Source: Synanceia verrucosa (taxonomy: Eukaryota; Chordata; Actinopteri; Perciformes; Synanceiidae). From it: a DNA stretch of 64,000 bases. A program made the translations under genes and the position numbers. Of this stretch, positions 20,932-31,690 are shown piece by piece (the stretch's first letter is position 1; each line of letters opens with the position of its first letter). The notes under the pieces are model-generated. The model did no database searches. It was not told the origin of the DNA and was given only the letters and a program-made list of their open reading frames with translations. The DNA is taken from assembly GCA_029721515.1 (NCBI GenBank), contig CM056566.1, positions 8,782,353 through 8,846,352 of the forward strand, read 5' to 3'.

Positions 20932-22347
20932 TTAATTAGTCTTCCATACCATCTCCATTGGTTGACCATACAGTGTCAGTTTTTCAATCTCTATCTTTCG
21001 TTTGTTTGTGAACATCATATAACATGACTTGCTTGCTGACAGATTAAATCCCCAATCATATGACCATTTCTCAACTTCTTTTATACCTGTTTTCATATTT
21101 TCTATGAGAAATGTGCAATTTCTGCCCCCCATCCATATGGTCCCATCATCTGCATATAATGCAGATTTAACACTTCTACTGATGTTCAAAAATATATCAT
21201 TTGTCATAATATTAAACAGTACTGGGCTGACTACACTTCCCTGCAGTATACCATTGTCCACCTCAAAGTCTTCTGAGAAATCTGATCCAACTTTGACTTT
21301 TATTTTCCTTTCAGTCAAAAAATCCATTATCCAGTTGTACATTCTCCCTTCTATGCCCTGTTTACCCAACTTAATAAGTAAGCCCTCTCTCCACATTGAG
21401 TCATATGCTTTTTCAATGTCAAAAAACACAATTATCATTAACTCTTTCATTTTCAGTGCCTTCTCCACCTCATTACAGACTCTGACTAGAGCATTAGCTG
21501 TGGATCTACCTTTCTGAAATCCATATTGATAGTTGCTACACAACCCTTTTTGTTCCAGTGCATACAACAATCTATTAACTATTACTTTTTCCATCCACTT
21601 ACACATGTGAGATGTCAAGGCGATAGGTTTATAATTATTTGGGCTGATAGGATTCTTTCCCGGCTTGTTAAATGGTAGTATGACTGCCATTTTCCAACTA
21701 TTTAGTATTATTCCTTCTTTCCAGATTTTATTAAACAGTTTCAGTACAGTGTTGATCATTATCTCTGGGAGATGCCTGAACATGGCATAACATAACTGAT
21801 CCTCTCCTGGAGCTGTGTATCCAGTGCTTTGTAAAGCTGTTTTCAGTTCTTTCATGCTTAACTCTGTGTCTAATGGTGATGCACAGCACTCCCTCTTTCT
21901 CCTTATTTTTCTGTTTTTCCTAAGAATTCTCTCCTTCTGCTCCCTGTGTGTGCGATCTAGATGTTCGCTGCTGTGCACAGCAGCAAACACTTTCCCTAAG
22001 ACATCTGCCTTGTCTTTATTAGACATAATAGTCTTTTGTCCACTCATTAGGGCTGACATTTTAACTGTTTTTCTTTTCCCACTTATTTGTTTAAACATAG
22101 ACCAAACATCCTGTAATTTGACTTCCCTACCTATCGAGGAGCAGAATTCTCTCCATGTCCTCTTTTTTATAACCTTGTAACTTCGAGCTACTGCTCTTCT
22201 CCTATTGTATTCTATGAGATTTTCTCGTGACATATTCTTCCTTGATTCTCTGAATGCCTTGTTTTGCACTCTTATAACTTGACTGCACTCCTCAGTCCAC
22301 CATGGAACCACCTTCATCCTACCCTGTATCATTTCCTTGGAATACAA
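20932..22347 (-). CDS. LINE ORF2 reverse transcriptase, open for 471 codons
   Basis: Reverse transcriptase of the I/Nimb-like LINE. Visible in order: a basic linker, GKNPISPNNYKPIALTSHMC, QYGFQKGRSTANALVRV, MIIVFFDIEKAYDSMW with the first catalytic aspartate, GILQGSVVSPVLFN, and SALYADDGTIW with an intact YADD. It then continues to ASKSCYMMF. The frame ends at 20932; the RNase H lies downstream in another frame. All catalytic residues I can check are present, so loss of function would come from the breaks around it. Confidence 0.85.
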   Translation of the reverse strand: MYSKEMIQGRMKVVPWWTEECSQVIRVQNKAFRESRKNMSRENLIEYNRRRAVARSYKVIKKRTWREFCSSIGREVKLQDVWSMFKQISGKRKTVKMSALMSGQKTIMSNKDKADVLGKVFAAVHSSEHLDRTHREQKERILRKNRKIRRKRECCASPLDTELSMKELKTALQSTGYTAPGEDQLCYAMFRHLPEIMINTVLKLFNKIWKEGIILNSWKMAVILPFNKPGKNPISPNNYKPIALTSHMCKWMEKVIVNRLLYALEQKGLCSNYQYGFQKGRSTANALVRVCNEVEKALKMKELMIIVFFDIEKAYDSMWREGLLIKLGKQGIEGRMYNWIMDFLTERKIKVKVGSDFSEDFEVDNGILQGSVVSPVLFNIMTNDIFLNISRSVKSALYADDGTIWMGGRNCTFLIENMKTGIKEVEKWSYDWGFNLSASKSCYMMFTNKRKIEIEKLTLYGQPMEMVWKTN

Positions 22348-23110
22348 ATTTTTGCAGCATTTATTATATGTTCAGTTATTTGTTTGGTGCATTCCTCAAT
22401 GCTTCCCTCTACGTTTATAAGATGAGCTATCTCCTCACAACTCTCTCAAATTTCTTCCAGTCTGCTTTATCAAAACACCATCTAGTTATTGTGTATCCCT
22501 CTTGTTTATACAAATTTCTACTTACTCTGGTTAATACTAAGAAGTGGTCACTTCCTATTGTGGATTCACCCTTGACACTCCATTCACATGTTTTAACTAG
22601 GCAATCTGATACCAGCGTATGATCTAAACATGACGATCATGAAGACAAACCAGTGACCTCTCCTCCATCATTTCTTCAACAATGAAAACTATTGTGTGTT
22701 AAAATCCCCACACCATATTTCTCTTCTACGTGTTTCTCCAGCCATTTCTCTAAGCATGTCACATGTTGGGTTATAGAAATTAATAACCTTAACGTTACCA
22801 TTCTGTCTTAAACTACAAAACTCAACTACAACACACTATCTCTTCAGGTGTGGGAATCTTTCTATAGACCAGGACATTTTTTTATAAAGACGGCACACCC
22901 ACCTCCATTATGACTGTTATTTCTATCCTTTCTTACAGAGCTGTACCCAGGGATAACAAAGTCTAATTGAGGTTGTAGCCATGTGTCTTGCACACAAATG
23001 ACATCAGGGCCTGTTTCTAGGTCAATTAAAATATATATTTTTTAAAATTTTTGACCATTATCTATTGGACTCCTGGCATTCCATTGAGGTATGTGCAGAA
23101 CCATTATGAA
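22348..23110 (-). pseudogene. LINE ORF2 endonuclease region, decayed
   Basis: It lies between ORF1 and RT. No long open frame remains, but WNARSPIDNG-like (near 23075) and other short AP-endonuclease pieces are readable on the minus strand in several frames. It is inferred mainly from position and element length. Confidence 0.5.
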
Positions 23111-23432
23111 TGTTTCAATCCTCAGTTTGAGCATTCTCAGTTAAATCAGTTTGTCAGCATTGCATGGATTTGAGATACTTTTATATATTTTGTATCCAGG
23201 AACTTAACTGCTGCCTCCACTATTGTCCTGATCCTGTCATTTGACATCTGAGCTGCAACATTGATGGTGTAGCAATGCCACAACATTTTCTTTTTTTCAC
23301 AACCATTGTGCTGTCATCTACTCTACATTGATGCCTGCAGGTCTTGATAACAGGTGGAGGGGCTGCATGGGTTTGTGCCTGATAAACAGGTACATTGGTT
23401 TGGATTTTCTATGTGGTATTGGGGTTATTTTA

Positions 23433-24213
23433 CTAACTGTTCCCTCCATTCTCACTTTCTTTAGAGCTTCTGCATATGACAGTGTTTCCAAGCAGCACTA
23501 TGTTCTCTCCACGGTTACAGCATTTAGTTTTGGCATCTTTTGCACATTTTCCATACTCATGAGGGCCTCCACATCTCGCACATCTTAAATTTCCTTTGCA
23601 TTGGTTAGCTGTGTGTCCAATTCTTGGTGTAACTAATGTATCCCATCTGCATGGACTTGGGAAAAGATTTCTCAAATAACAGTATCACTGACATTGTATC
23701 TTTCAGAGTACCATTTCTCTTGCTTTTGATACGTGTTGCCTCCAACACTTTACCTCCCTCGATTTCGTTCATGACGTCTTCTATGAGCATGTTAAGCGGT
23801 ATACCTGAAATGACTCCCCTCAGCTTTGCCAATGCCCCAGGTATATGAGCTTGCATCCTTTCCCCAAGCAATGTGGTCATCTTAAGGATCTTTTCCTGCT
23901 GTTGTGGGCTGACAGCATGAATAAGCACACATTTGTTATTCATAAACCTCGCAAACTTTATTTTCCCAATCTCTTCCTCATTTGCTGTCGTTAGTTTTAT
24001 TGGGTGATAATGGCCACCGTCCCGTCTAAACTCAATCATTACTTTCCATTCATTTAGCTGCAGATTCATTTTCATCTGTTTCTCTGGTCTAGTTTTTGTT
24101 TTCTTCCTGGTGCTAAGCCTGGACTCACTTTTATCCGACCAGCTTTTGGCTCTTTTTTGTCTATCCCTATGCGTCCTTTTCATTATACTTGACCTGGACA
24201 ACATCCAATCCAT
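23433..24213 (-). pseudogene. LINE ORF1 (nucleic-acid-binding protein), one frameshift
   Basis: The minus strand from 24213 encodes a basic start (KRTHRDRQKRAKSW), then a domain with WKVMIEFRRDGGHYHPIKLT. After a frameshift near 23640 comes a zinc-knuckle part, RCARCGGPHEYGKCAKDAK. The protein binds element RNA in this clade. One more frameshift or stop ends it near 23450. Confidence 0.75.
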
Positions 24214-24384
24214 TTCTTTCTCACTGTGTCCATCTGAGTCAATATGATACTACAGTCAGAGTACAGTTTATGCAATCCGCCAAAACAATGTTCAATCCTA
24301 CCACGCTCCCAGCAACCTTCCTTCCCTCCTTCCATCCCCATTTTCCATGTACCAGAAGTGACTCTTCCCCCCTAGCTGCCTGCT

Positions 24385-24890
24385 GGCATCAGGGATCTTC
24401 AGGTGAAGCCAGGTCTCTGTGATGATGAAGACGTAGCAGTCACGAACATAGCAATTTCCAGCACCAGGTCATCTGTTTTGTGGGTGAGGGATCTGGTGTT
24501 GGTGAGATACAGGCTCGGCAGGGGTGGTTTATGCGGCTGTTTTTTTAGCCTTAGCAGGAGGCCGGACTTGCAATCTCACTTCTGCTTCCTCTCCCTCCTC
24601 CACCTGCGTCGCTTCCCAGACCCGACAACAATGCACAGAGAGACCAGCGGTCTCGCTAGTTTGACTGGGATGTTGTGGTTGGTGTGGTGGAAGTCCCTCG
24701 AAATGGCTATCTTGTGTTGGTAGCTGATATCCACAAGTCCTGATGGGTGTAGCAGAGAAGTAGCATATCGCTGTGTCTGGTTTGTGGAGATCCGACTTTA
24801 CAGGGGGGTCTGATTTAAATTCTGATAATTTTGACATTTCTGTATACATTGAACGCACCCACAGTATGAGGCTTAACACAAATGCCGGGC
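24385..24890 (-). other. Probable upstream part of the LINE split at 19383/24384
   Basis: It resumes right after the target duplication of the 5-kb LINE. No continuous frame is seen; CAGGGATCTTCAGGTGAAGCC and ATGATGAAGACGTAGCAG resemble the endonuclease N-terminus of the LINE at 19000-19382 on the minus strand. Assigned by position and style only. Confidence 0.4.
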
Positions 24891-24894
24891 TCCC

Positions 24895-25143
24895 AACGCT
24901 GTTGTAATGACGTTAATCCTCTGTTTTACCGGCGATGTTTGTCTCCTTATGCTGGGAAAGTTGTGGGACGGATCAACATCCAAATAAATCTGAAGGGGAC
25001 ATCCAAAGAGACATCTGAGAGCATGGCTCACAGACACTTCAGTTTCGTATTTTTGCACTGTAAGATTCATTTTTGATACCCGATAGGATTGTAGATTTTC
25101 GGTCGGTGCTACAAAAGTATCAAAGTCCGGTACCCAGCCCTAG
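24895..25143. mobile_element. Possible hAT-type non-autonomous element end
   Basis: The right edge CGGTACCCAGCCCTAG (to 25143) is the complement of a common hAT terminus, CTAGGGCTGGGTACCG. I could not find the matching left terminus or an 8-bp target duplication. A 65-codon minus-strand frame inside has no recognisable domain. Confidence 0.35.
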
Positions 25144-25159
25144 ATGTGATGTTCTTCAC

Positions 25160-25508
25160 ATTACGGCAGTACGGCAGTAGCCCAGTCTGTAGTGACTTGG
25201 GCTGGGAGGGTCGCCTGTTCAAGTCCAGGTCGGACCAAATTTGGAGGGTGGACTGGTAACCAGTTCCTCCTCCTGTGCACTGCCGAGGTGCCCTTGAGCA
25301 AGGCACCGAACCCCCAACTGCTCGGGGTGCCTGGATAAGGGGCAGCCCCCTCACTCTGACACCGCTCCTCCAATGCATGTACATGTGTTTGTTTCATAAC
25401 TTGAGTAAACTGAAAAGTGCATCTGAAAAAAATACTTACTAACAGAGTGAAAAAATGTAATTTCCCTCACTGAGGGATCAATAAAGGAATTCTTCTTCTT
25501 CTTCTTCT
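25160..25508 (+). mobile_element. tRNA-derived SINE
   Basis: The head contains an A-box-like TAGCCCAGTCTGTAGTG and a B-box-like CTGTTCAAGTCCAGG (about 25211-25225) spaced as in tRNA genes. The middle CCCTTGAGCAAGGCACCGAA and the tail ATCAATAAAGGAATTC plus (TTC)n at 25491-25508 are typical of fish SINEs. It would be transcribed by RNA polymerase III. Confidence 0.7.
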
Positions 25509-26256
25509 AAAATTCACATTTTGCACAGTGAGATGTGATACATACAGTATCAATTCCTGTAACACGTTGTCTGTAAATTATAAAATTGGACAGTGTTTTA
25601 TTAGCATTTCTACTACTCATAATCTAGTAACAGCATTTAAAGGTGGAGCAACCTATATTTTGAAAATACACATACCCCTGCCCTATCTTCAGACCTCCCA
25701 CCGAAAGCTAACTTCTACCTATGGCGTCTTCACACGGATGACTGTACAACATCGTAATTAACCTAAACAACAAATATCATTATCATTTCAAGAAATATTT
25801 ATCTGTATACTACATTAAAAGTTGACTTTTCACTTTTTGTTTTGATCGGTGTTCTACATTATTTCATCAGCTGCTTTCACACTATCGAGCCAAAGCCGAG
25901 TGACAAAGCAGGGTTAGAGGCTGTGTCAAGATTGGGGTTAGCTGTTAGCTGCGTAGCCTACTACTATCGATGTAAACAAATAGCAGTTAGTGAGATATCT
26001 TCCTAGCCTTGTGACAATGTGTTATAGCTGGCATTATGAACGGATTGTTTTGTGGTTAACATACCTCAATTCTTCCATGCCTTGTGTTTCCACGCCTTGG
26101 CTCTCGTTCGTTGTTGCTGTTGTAATTTGATTGCTCTTTGCCGTCGTCCCTCACGTAGCCTCCATAACAGCATAACTGGTCTGATGCTGCTTGCTCACAT
26201 ATATGCACATGTGGACTACATAGAGGATCCATGGAGGTGGCCACTTCAGGGCTAGA
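25509..26256. other. Unassigned interval
   Basis: I found no gene, RNA or repeat ends. Short open frames on both strands have no recognisable motifs. Confidence 0.3.
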
Positions 26257-26640
26257 CTAGATAAGATAAGGTTTTATTTGTCACATACACAGTTATACAT
26301 AGTACAATGCGCAGTGATATGTATTTTTTTTTGTACCTGCAGCCAGTAGTAGAAAATAGAGTAGTAGACTATAAAGTAGACTATAGTTCCCCTTTACGAA
26401 GGAGCAGCCTACGGGGTGTGTAAGGAGAGAAAAAGACGGCAAAATCCCAGCTCTTTGTGTGTGTGTGTACATGTGTCCGGATTGTACGTTTGTAGGTTCT
26501 GTATGTTGTGTGTTTTAAGACTGGATTAAAGCAGCTGAGTGAGGCTGAAGTGTGTGTATGAGTGCACAGTCTGTGTGTGTATGGGAGTGAGAAAGGAGGT
26601 GTGTGTGTGTGTGTATGTGTGTGTCTGTGTGTTTTGGCTG
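26257..26640. repeat. LINE tail fragment and GT-rich microsatellite
   Basis: TAAGATAAGGTTTTATTTGTCACATACACA at 26264-26293 (read in two halves) is a common fish retroposon 3' end. From 26455 to 26640 the sequence is rich in GTGT runs, the longest near 26598-26635. A 136-codon minus-strand frame with His-Thr runs is a by-product of the microsatellite. Confidence 0.6.
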
Positions 26641-29032
26641 CATATGAAACAGAGGAATGCATGCTGGCTGAGTGTTTATGAAAAAGTTGATACTGAGTGA
26701 TTTGTGCTGGGGTCTGTTGAAGCTGTTTAAACTGTATAATCTGCCAGAGCTGTGAACTGTTTAATCTCAAGAGTTTTAACCTATGTTGCACTTGGCAACA
26801 TTTTAATATGCTTTTTGTGAAAAACTGTTTTATTGAATATGCTGCACTTTCAGTGGTATTGCATTGGCTTTAATTGTATTGGCTTTGCTTGGCTTAAGGC
26901 AGTGGTTCTCAACCGGGGGCACGCTCCCCCAGGAACCTGCATTCTGTTACTTACCTGTTGATCTTGAAAAAGAGATGCTGGCTACGGTCCCGGCAAACTT
27001 GTGGTCAAAACAGGAGACTGATGTGGGTCTCATTAAATCAGCACAGCCGCTAGAGGTAAGATCACAATTTGTTATCTAATGTTCCACCCGATATAAAGTG
27101 GTTCACGGTGTTTGATCTGTGTTCTGCGTCCTTTAGTGTGCCTCTCAGTGAGTTTAGAAGGCACCTATTTGCATTCACACATCGAGGACACTCTTATAAC
27201 TTCAAAAGACTGCCACAAGGTTTTCGCTTTTATCCTCATTTGTTAAACAAAGTCTTGAAAGAAGATCTGAAGGATGTGCTTGGGGACCTCACCAGTACAT
27301 GTGTCATGTATGTGGATGATTTCATTTTTTGTTCACCTGACCTGGAAAAAAGATTCTATGGCTTTGCTAACTACACTAGCTAAAAGAGGTCACCAGGTGT
27401 CCTTGAAAAAGCCACAATATTGCAATGATCAGGCTGAGTACTAGGGCAGACTGATTAAAGAGTGGAGTGGTGTTACCATCCCAGCTGGAGGCCATCGCGA
27501 GGGCCCCCAGGCCGACCACAGTCAGGGACATGTAGAGCTTTTTGGGCATGACCGCAAACATTTCTGAATGGATTGATGTATACACCACCATTGTCCAACC
27601 ACTGAGAGACATGGTGAAAGCTGAAGGTTCTGGAAACCTCAAAGCAAAACTGACTTGGACCTCTGAAGGTCACATAGCGTTTGGAACAGTAAAAACTTTA
27701 TTGCAACAGGCACCAGCCTTGACCCTTACTGCCTATGAAAACCTTTCCAGTTGTTCATGTGGTGTCGTCAAAATCATGCCTGTGACTGTTAGCTCAGAAG
27801 ATAGGTGTTGACTCAAGTGCGCAGCCTATAGCATACCATTCTGTAGCATTAACACCAGTGGAACTTGGACTTCCAGTGTGTTATCAACATTTACCTGCTG
27901 CCCACTTGATGTTTGAAAAAGCATCAGCCTTATTAGTGGGCTATTCTGTGGAGATTCTGTCTCACTACAAACTGGTGAATTTGATCGAGAGGCAAATTTG
28001 TCTTAACTACACAGCACCTCACTGACTACCATAGACTTCTTGAATATCCCAACATGACATTATGAGTTTGCAAAATAAAAAAAATCCAGCAGATTCTATT
28101 CCGCTGCCATTTGAAGGAGAGCCACATGGTTGTGTGGCCGAGGCAGAAAAATATGCTAAACTGTGTTCTGATCTGAGTGCAACTCCTCTTGAGACCACAA
28201 AGATGACGTTGTTTGTGGACGGTTCATGTTACAGAGATGGAGAGGGTCTCAAGGCAGGGTTTGCAGTGGTAGAGAAGAAAAGGGGATGAATAGAGGTAGT
28301 GGGTGGACAGGTGTGCCCCCAGTCATGCTCAGCGCAGTTGGCTGAGCTGAAAACTTTGACCTATGTTGGCCGAAGGCAAATGAGTCAGTGTGTATACTAA
28401 TTCGGCATATGCCCACGGTGTGTGTCATCTTTTCGGAAAGGAAGAGGGTTCAGGAAAACAGATGGGTCTGCCATTCTGCATGGTGACCAAATCAAGAAAT
28501 TGCTTGTGGCAATGATGAAGCCCAAACTCTTGCTATCATTAAATGTGTTGCACATCAGAGAAGTTACTCAGTTGTCACTCAAGGAAATGCAGCTGCAGAC
28601 AGAGCAGCAAAGCTTGTTGCCTCTGCAGGACAACAAGCCATTATGGTTGCTTATACAACTGAGGATAACAAACAATTACTGCAACTATCAAAGACCTAAT
28701 GCTGTTACAGGAAGAGGCACTAGAAGCTGAATGCCAGTTCTGGATTCAGAGAGGAGCCTCAAAAGACAGTGAGGGAGTGTGGAGAAACCATGAAGGGCTA
28801 CTAATAGCCAAGTGGGTTGCTGTCACTGTTAATTAATGAAGCCCATGGTCTGAGTCATGAGTCAAGGGGGAGATATTAAGAAGATTAAAAGAATGGAACT
28901 TCTGGGCTCCAAAATTGCAACAGTATGTGGAGTGTTAAGTTGGTATGAAACATGCCTCAGATATAAGATCCGGAGAAGAACGGGTCCCCATGCAGGGCAC
29001 CTACTCATTCCAGAGGGTCCATTTATGCACTT

Positions 29033-29035
<3 letters not shown>

Positions 29036-29085
<50 letters not shown>
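29036..29085. repeat. (TA)n microsatellite
   Basis: About 24 TA units, inside the retroviral integrase relic and directly abutting a Tc1 end. Tc1 elements insert at TA, so the repeat may be a target-site expansion. Confidence 0.9.
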
Positions 29086-29086
<1 letters not shown>

Positions 29087-29180
29087 CCAAAAGTATTCGC
29101 TCACTCATCCAAACGATCAGAATCAGGTGTTCCAATCACCTCCATGGCCACAGGCGTATAAAATCAAGACCAAGGTGGTT
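29084..29180 (+). mobile_element. Tc1/mariner terminal fragment
   Basis: ATTGCCAAAAGTATTCGC matches the end of the Tc1 element at 9177-10008, and the following 80 bp (AGAATCAGGTGTTCCAATCA) match the inside of its right end in inverse orientation. Only one end is present. It separates the integrase zinc-finger and C-terminal parts of the endogenous retrovirus. Confidence 0.75.
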
Positions 29181-29255
29181 AAAGCCACCTCTAGAGCAGC
29201 GCAAGTCGAAGGGTCTCCTACTTGGTATCATTTAAATAGGAGTTTTTGTCTTATG

Positions 29256-29530
29256 GCCAATTTACAGCACCCCATAAAGTGCTGTACATAGAGACGGAGA
29301 ACCCTCTGCATCGACGGAGAGTCTGATGGAGAGCCTCTCCGTCCTCTCCGGGCGCAGGAATTTTTTTTTAAACTGTCCGTCAATCCGTCAAGGGAAGACA
29401 GAGATGACAAGGGCTGTGATTGGTCCTCTAGTTGCACCCCTGCTGTGAAATGCAGCCCCTCTCCCTACTCAGAAACAGACAGACAGGTCTCCTCCACAGC
29501 AGCGCGGACAGGACAACTAAAGTATCTTTT
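29256..29530. repeat. Dispersed repeat, copy 1 (inverse of 37790-38100)
   Basis: GGCCAATTTACAGCACCCC at one edge and GACAGACAGACAGGTC inside match the 37790-38100 region in inverse orientation over about 270-300 bp. Both start near GGCCAATT, which may be a transposon end. Class not recognised. Confidence 0.6.
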
Positions 29531-30240
29531 AGTCATGTGAAAAGCAAGTCAAATACATTAAACTTGCTCAAATCCATTTAATTCATTCAGTAATTATGGC
29601 TGTGGTTTATTTCCACAGATCATACTGAAAGTTGCTCGTTGCATTCACTATTATCTGATTTTTTTGTTGAGACGAACATCTGTTATTTTCTGTCTTTAGA
29701 CAAGCTTTAAAGACTGAAGCAACCAATGTTCTTCTCTTCTATCTCCCTCACAAATAATTAAATCATAAAATAATATTTTCCCCTGTTCTTATCTGCGCTT
29801 CACTTTCTGAGAGGGTGCATTTCACAGCAGGACTGCACAACACGCATCACGACGGGGAAGTGCGAGGGCTCGAGGGGTCTCCGCAGCTACGGAGTCAGAT
29901 AATGTATTACGCAGTCTGAGAAGTATTTTCCAGCCTTTAGTCATAGTTGAAATTCATGGTTGTGTTTATAATGCCTGTATGATGGTCCTAATGTCTGTTC
30001 TGTGTTACAACCAGGTTCACTGCAAGCCAAGTGTGGTGATTGTTCCCATGGAGACCACGGAGGTGTTTTCTCCTCATCCGACACCGATGGGGTTTTTCGC
30101 CTCTGGGCTCTACGAGAGGGTCATTCGGGAATTTTTCCCTTGACAAGGGTTTTCACCTGAATTTGCAATGTGACCTTTGAGTAGATATAACCTCTGAGAA
30201 CCAAGATGCATTGAATTTGTTTGTTTTACAGCATGGGCAT
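29531..30240. other. Unassigned interval
   Basis: No gene is supported. Positions 29840-29925 hold GGGGTCTCCGCAGCTACGGA and may be the other end of the dispersed repeat that starts at 29256. The part around 30010-30160 is more GC-rich with no clear frame. Confidence 0.3.
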
Positions 30241-30352
30241 TTAATAATGAAATAATTAGCTTTATTTGTCACATATATATACATATTTAGAAATTGTAAT
30301 TTGTCCTCTGCATTTAACCCATCCCTTCAGGGAGCAGTGGGCTGCCATGTAA

Positions 30353-31029
30353 GGCCGGCTGTATACTCGCCGTGTCTGCTAGCATGCGCACAACTGTGAC
30401 ATCAAAATGATGTGGAACCTCAATGCGCGCGGCACAAAAAGGTGACAGAATTTCTGTCTTGTGTGCGCCAAACAGGAAACGGGCCAGCTGGAAGAGGATG
30501 GACCCACTGGAAACCAAGCTGAGCGAAAAGGTCTGTCTCTACAGACATCTGTATGATCCTTCTTCAAAGGAACGTAGAGATGCTCTGAGAGCACAGAACT
30601 CATGGAAAGAAATCGTGAAGACCATGGGGAAGGACGAAACAACATGTAGGAGTCACTACTCTCTTCTCCCCCGTCAGAGTTTTGAGGTGTACAGACTACA
30701 GGACTAGTCAGCAATGGGAGTGTTCACACTAAAGGCTCAGCAGGCATGTCAGACTGCAGCACTGCTGTCCAGTCAGCCCTTCTTGTTAATTCCTGGTTAA
30801 TAAATGAGTCACTCGTTTTTTTCTAGAGTGCAAATGTTCGCAAATGATTAGTAAAACCTTAAAAAACAGTCCATAGCTTCCCCTGCCTCTTCTGCGTCGC
30901 TGGTGGGTTGTGGATGCGTTTTCAGTGACACCTCTGTTTGGGAGAAAATTGCAACTATATATGGTTTGAGCGCGCCGCTGAAAGCACCAATTGCACGCGC
31001 TAGCAGACATGGCGAGTTTACGGCCAGCT
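30353..31029 (+). mobile_element. PIF/Harbinger non-autonomous element with coding exon
   Basis: The inverted ends match for about 40 bp: GCTGTATACTCGCCGTGTCTG left, and the complement of CAGACATGGCGAGTTTACGG right. The flanking duplication is TAA (30350-30352 and 31030-31032), as usual for PIF/Harbinger. No DDE nuclease gene is inside. It carries one MADF/Myb-like exon, the companion protein of this superfamily. Confidence 0.8.
30501..30707 (+). pseudogene. MADF/Myb-like DNA-binding protein of a Harbinger element (partial)
   Basis: From ATG 30501 it reads MDPLETKLSEKVCLYRHLYD, then RAQNSWKEIVKTMGKDETTC and SHYSLL. A MADF/Myb-SANT-like domain has the same spacing of Trp and the YDP and W..I motifs. 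Only about 68 codons remain, ending at TAG 30705-30707, so linker and C-terminal parts are missing. The family protein helps transposase enter the nucleus and bind ends. A CAG acceptor-like site lies just upstream near 30473. Confidence 0.65.
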
Positions 31030-31217
31030 TAAGGCAACGAGGAGCAACGAGTTTCAGTGTCTTCTCAGGGACACTTAGGCAGCAGACAGCAGGAGTGGGG
31101 GATCAAATCTATGACCCTGCGGTTCAGGGAGGACCAACTGAGCTATAGCCACCCCAAACTCAGAACCAGCTTGAGAATCATAAAGTTATGGTGACTTGGA
31201 GCAGAGGATGTCTGCCC

Positions 31218-31690
31218 GATGGCCTCTAAGGCCCAGAAATGGGTTCTCACCCTGAGTCTTTTCTTTTATCCTGTCTTGATAATTTTTCATAGTCTTTCAA
31301 CTATGGAAGGGGGGATCTGTAGTTGTTAATATACATTCATATATTGTCCACATGTATATCTGTGATGCGTTATATACAGTCAAATACTATATTTTATTAT
31401 CACCTGTGTAATGCATTTAATACTACTCCAATAATTGTTATTTTATTCGGTCATCTCTTCTCTCTTCCTCTGTCCTTGAGTGAACTGATGTTGATGTTAT
31501 GACCACCAGAAAGTGCCAAATAACTGGCAATGCTACGAGGGGTAAACTTGATAAATTAGAGCCAACAATACCACCTAGGGGACTTTCACCCCCTGGAAAT
31601 CTAAATATATCATTCAGCTTCTATTATACCAAAAGGACACACAGGTTTAACAGACACTGGCTTTGACGTGATTCCACAAAACACAAATTT
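31218..31690 (+). mobile_element. Endogenous retrovirus 3' end: purine tract and LTR start
   Basis: GGAAGGGGGGATC (31305-31317) is a polypurine tract, followed at once by TGTAGTTGTTAATATAC, a plausible LTR start (31318). Upstream from about 31220 a short coding-like stretch could be the end of env. The LTR's 3' end is uncertain (before about 31690), and no second LTR was found. It probably belongs with the pol relic at 26919-29270. Confidence 0.5.

Larger units (their letters stand above)
19395..24372 (-). mobile_element. I/Nimb-like LINE, near full length, with 12-bp target duplication
   Basis: Element of about 4980 bp on the minus strand. Its 5' end is at 24372 and its 3' end is an (AAG)n tail at 19395-19415. 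TAGCTGCATGCT (19383-19394) and TAGCTGCCTGCT (24373-24384) flank it with one difference, as target duplication. Order: ORF1 with zinc knuckles, endonuclease, RT, RNase H. ORF2 is broken by frameshifts between the endonuclease and RT and between RT and RNase H, but RT is open for 471 codons, so the copy is fairly young. Confidence 0.85.
26919..29270 (+). pseudogene. Endogenous retrovirus pol relic (RT, RNase H, integrase)
   Basis: The + strand shows retrovirus-type pol segments in order. An RT start is near 26985-27055. The RT core follows, with an LPQGF segment near 27210 and an intact YVDD motif near 27311. The RNase H entry (FVDGS) is near 28213, the integrase zinc-finger remains near 28840-28960, and an integrase C-terminal segment ends near 29235. 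Many stops and frameshifts are present, for example at 27070, 27810 and 28290. A TA repeat and a Tc1 fragment interrupt the integrase. gag was not found upstream. It cannot encode a working polyprotein. The class appears gamma- or epsilon-like, by eye only. Confidence 0.7.
30241..31158. mobile_element. Fish SINE/LINE-tail retroposon split by a Harbinger element
   Basis: The left half (TTTATTTGTCACATATAT and CATTTAACCCATCCCTTCAG, to 30349) and the right half (CTTCTCAGGGACACTTAGGC, ending ACTGAGCTATAGCCACCCC near 31155) belong to one common fish retroposon. They are separated by a TAA-flanked insertion (30353-31029). Confidence 0.65.

Noticed and set aside
21029..22180. Two long + strand frames (162 and 121 codons)
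   Set aside because: They are the antisense of the LINE reverse transcriptase, which has clear catalytic motifs.
25160..25508. Possible functional tRNA gene
   Set aside because: A- and B-box-like sequences are present, but there is no cloverleaf fold, and the body and tail are those of a SINE.
26381..26791. 136-codon minus-strand frame with His-Thr runs
   Set aside because: Its composition comes from the GT/CA microsatellite.
26919..29270. Intact endogenous retrovirus
   Set aside because: Many stops, frameshifts and two insertions; no gag or 5' LTR found.
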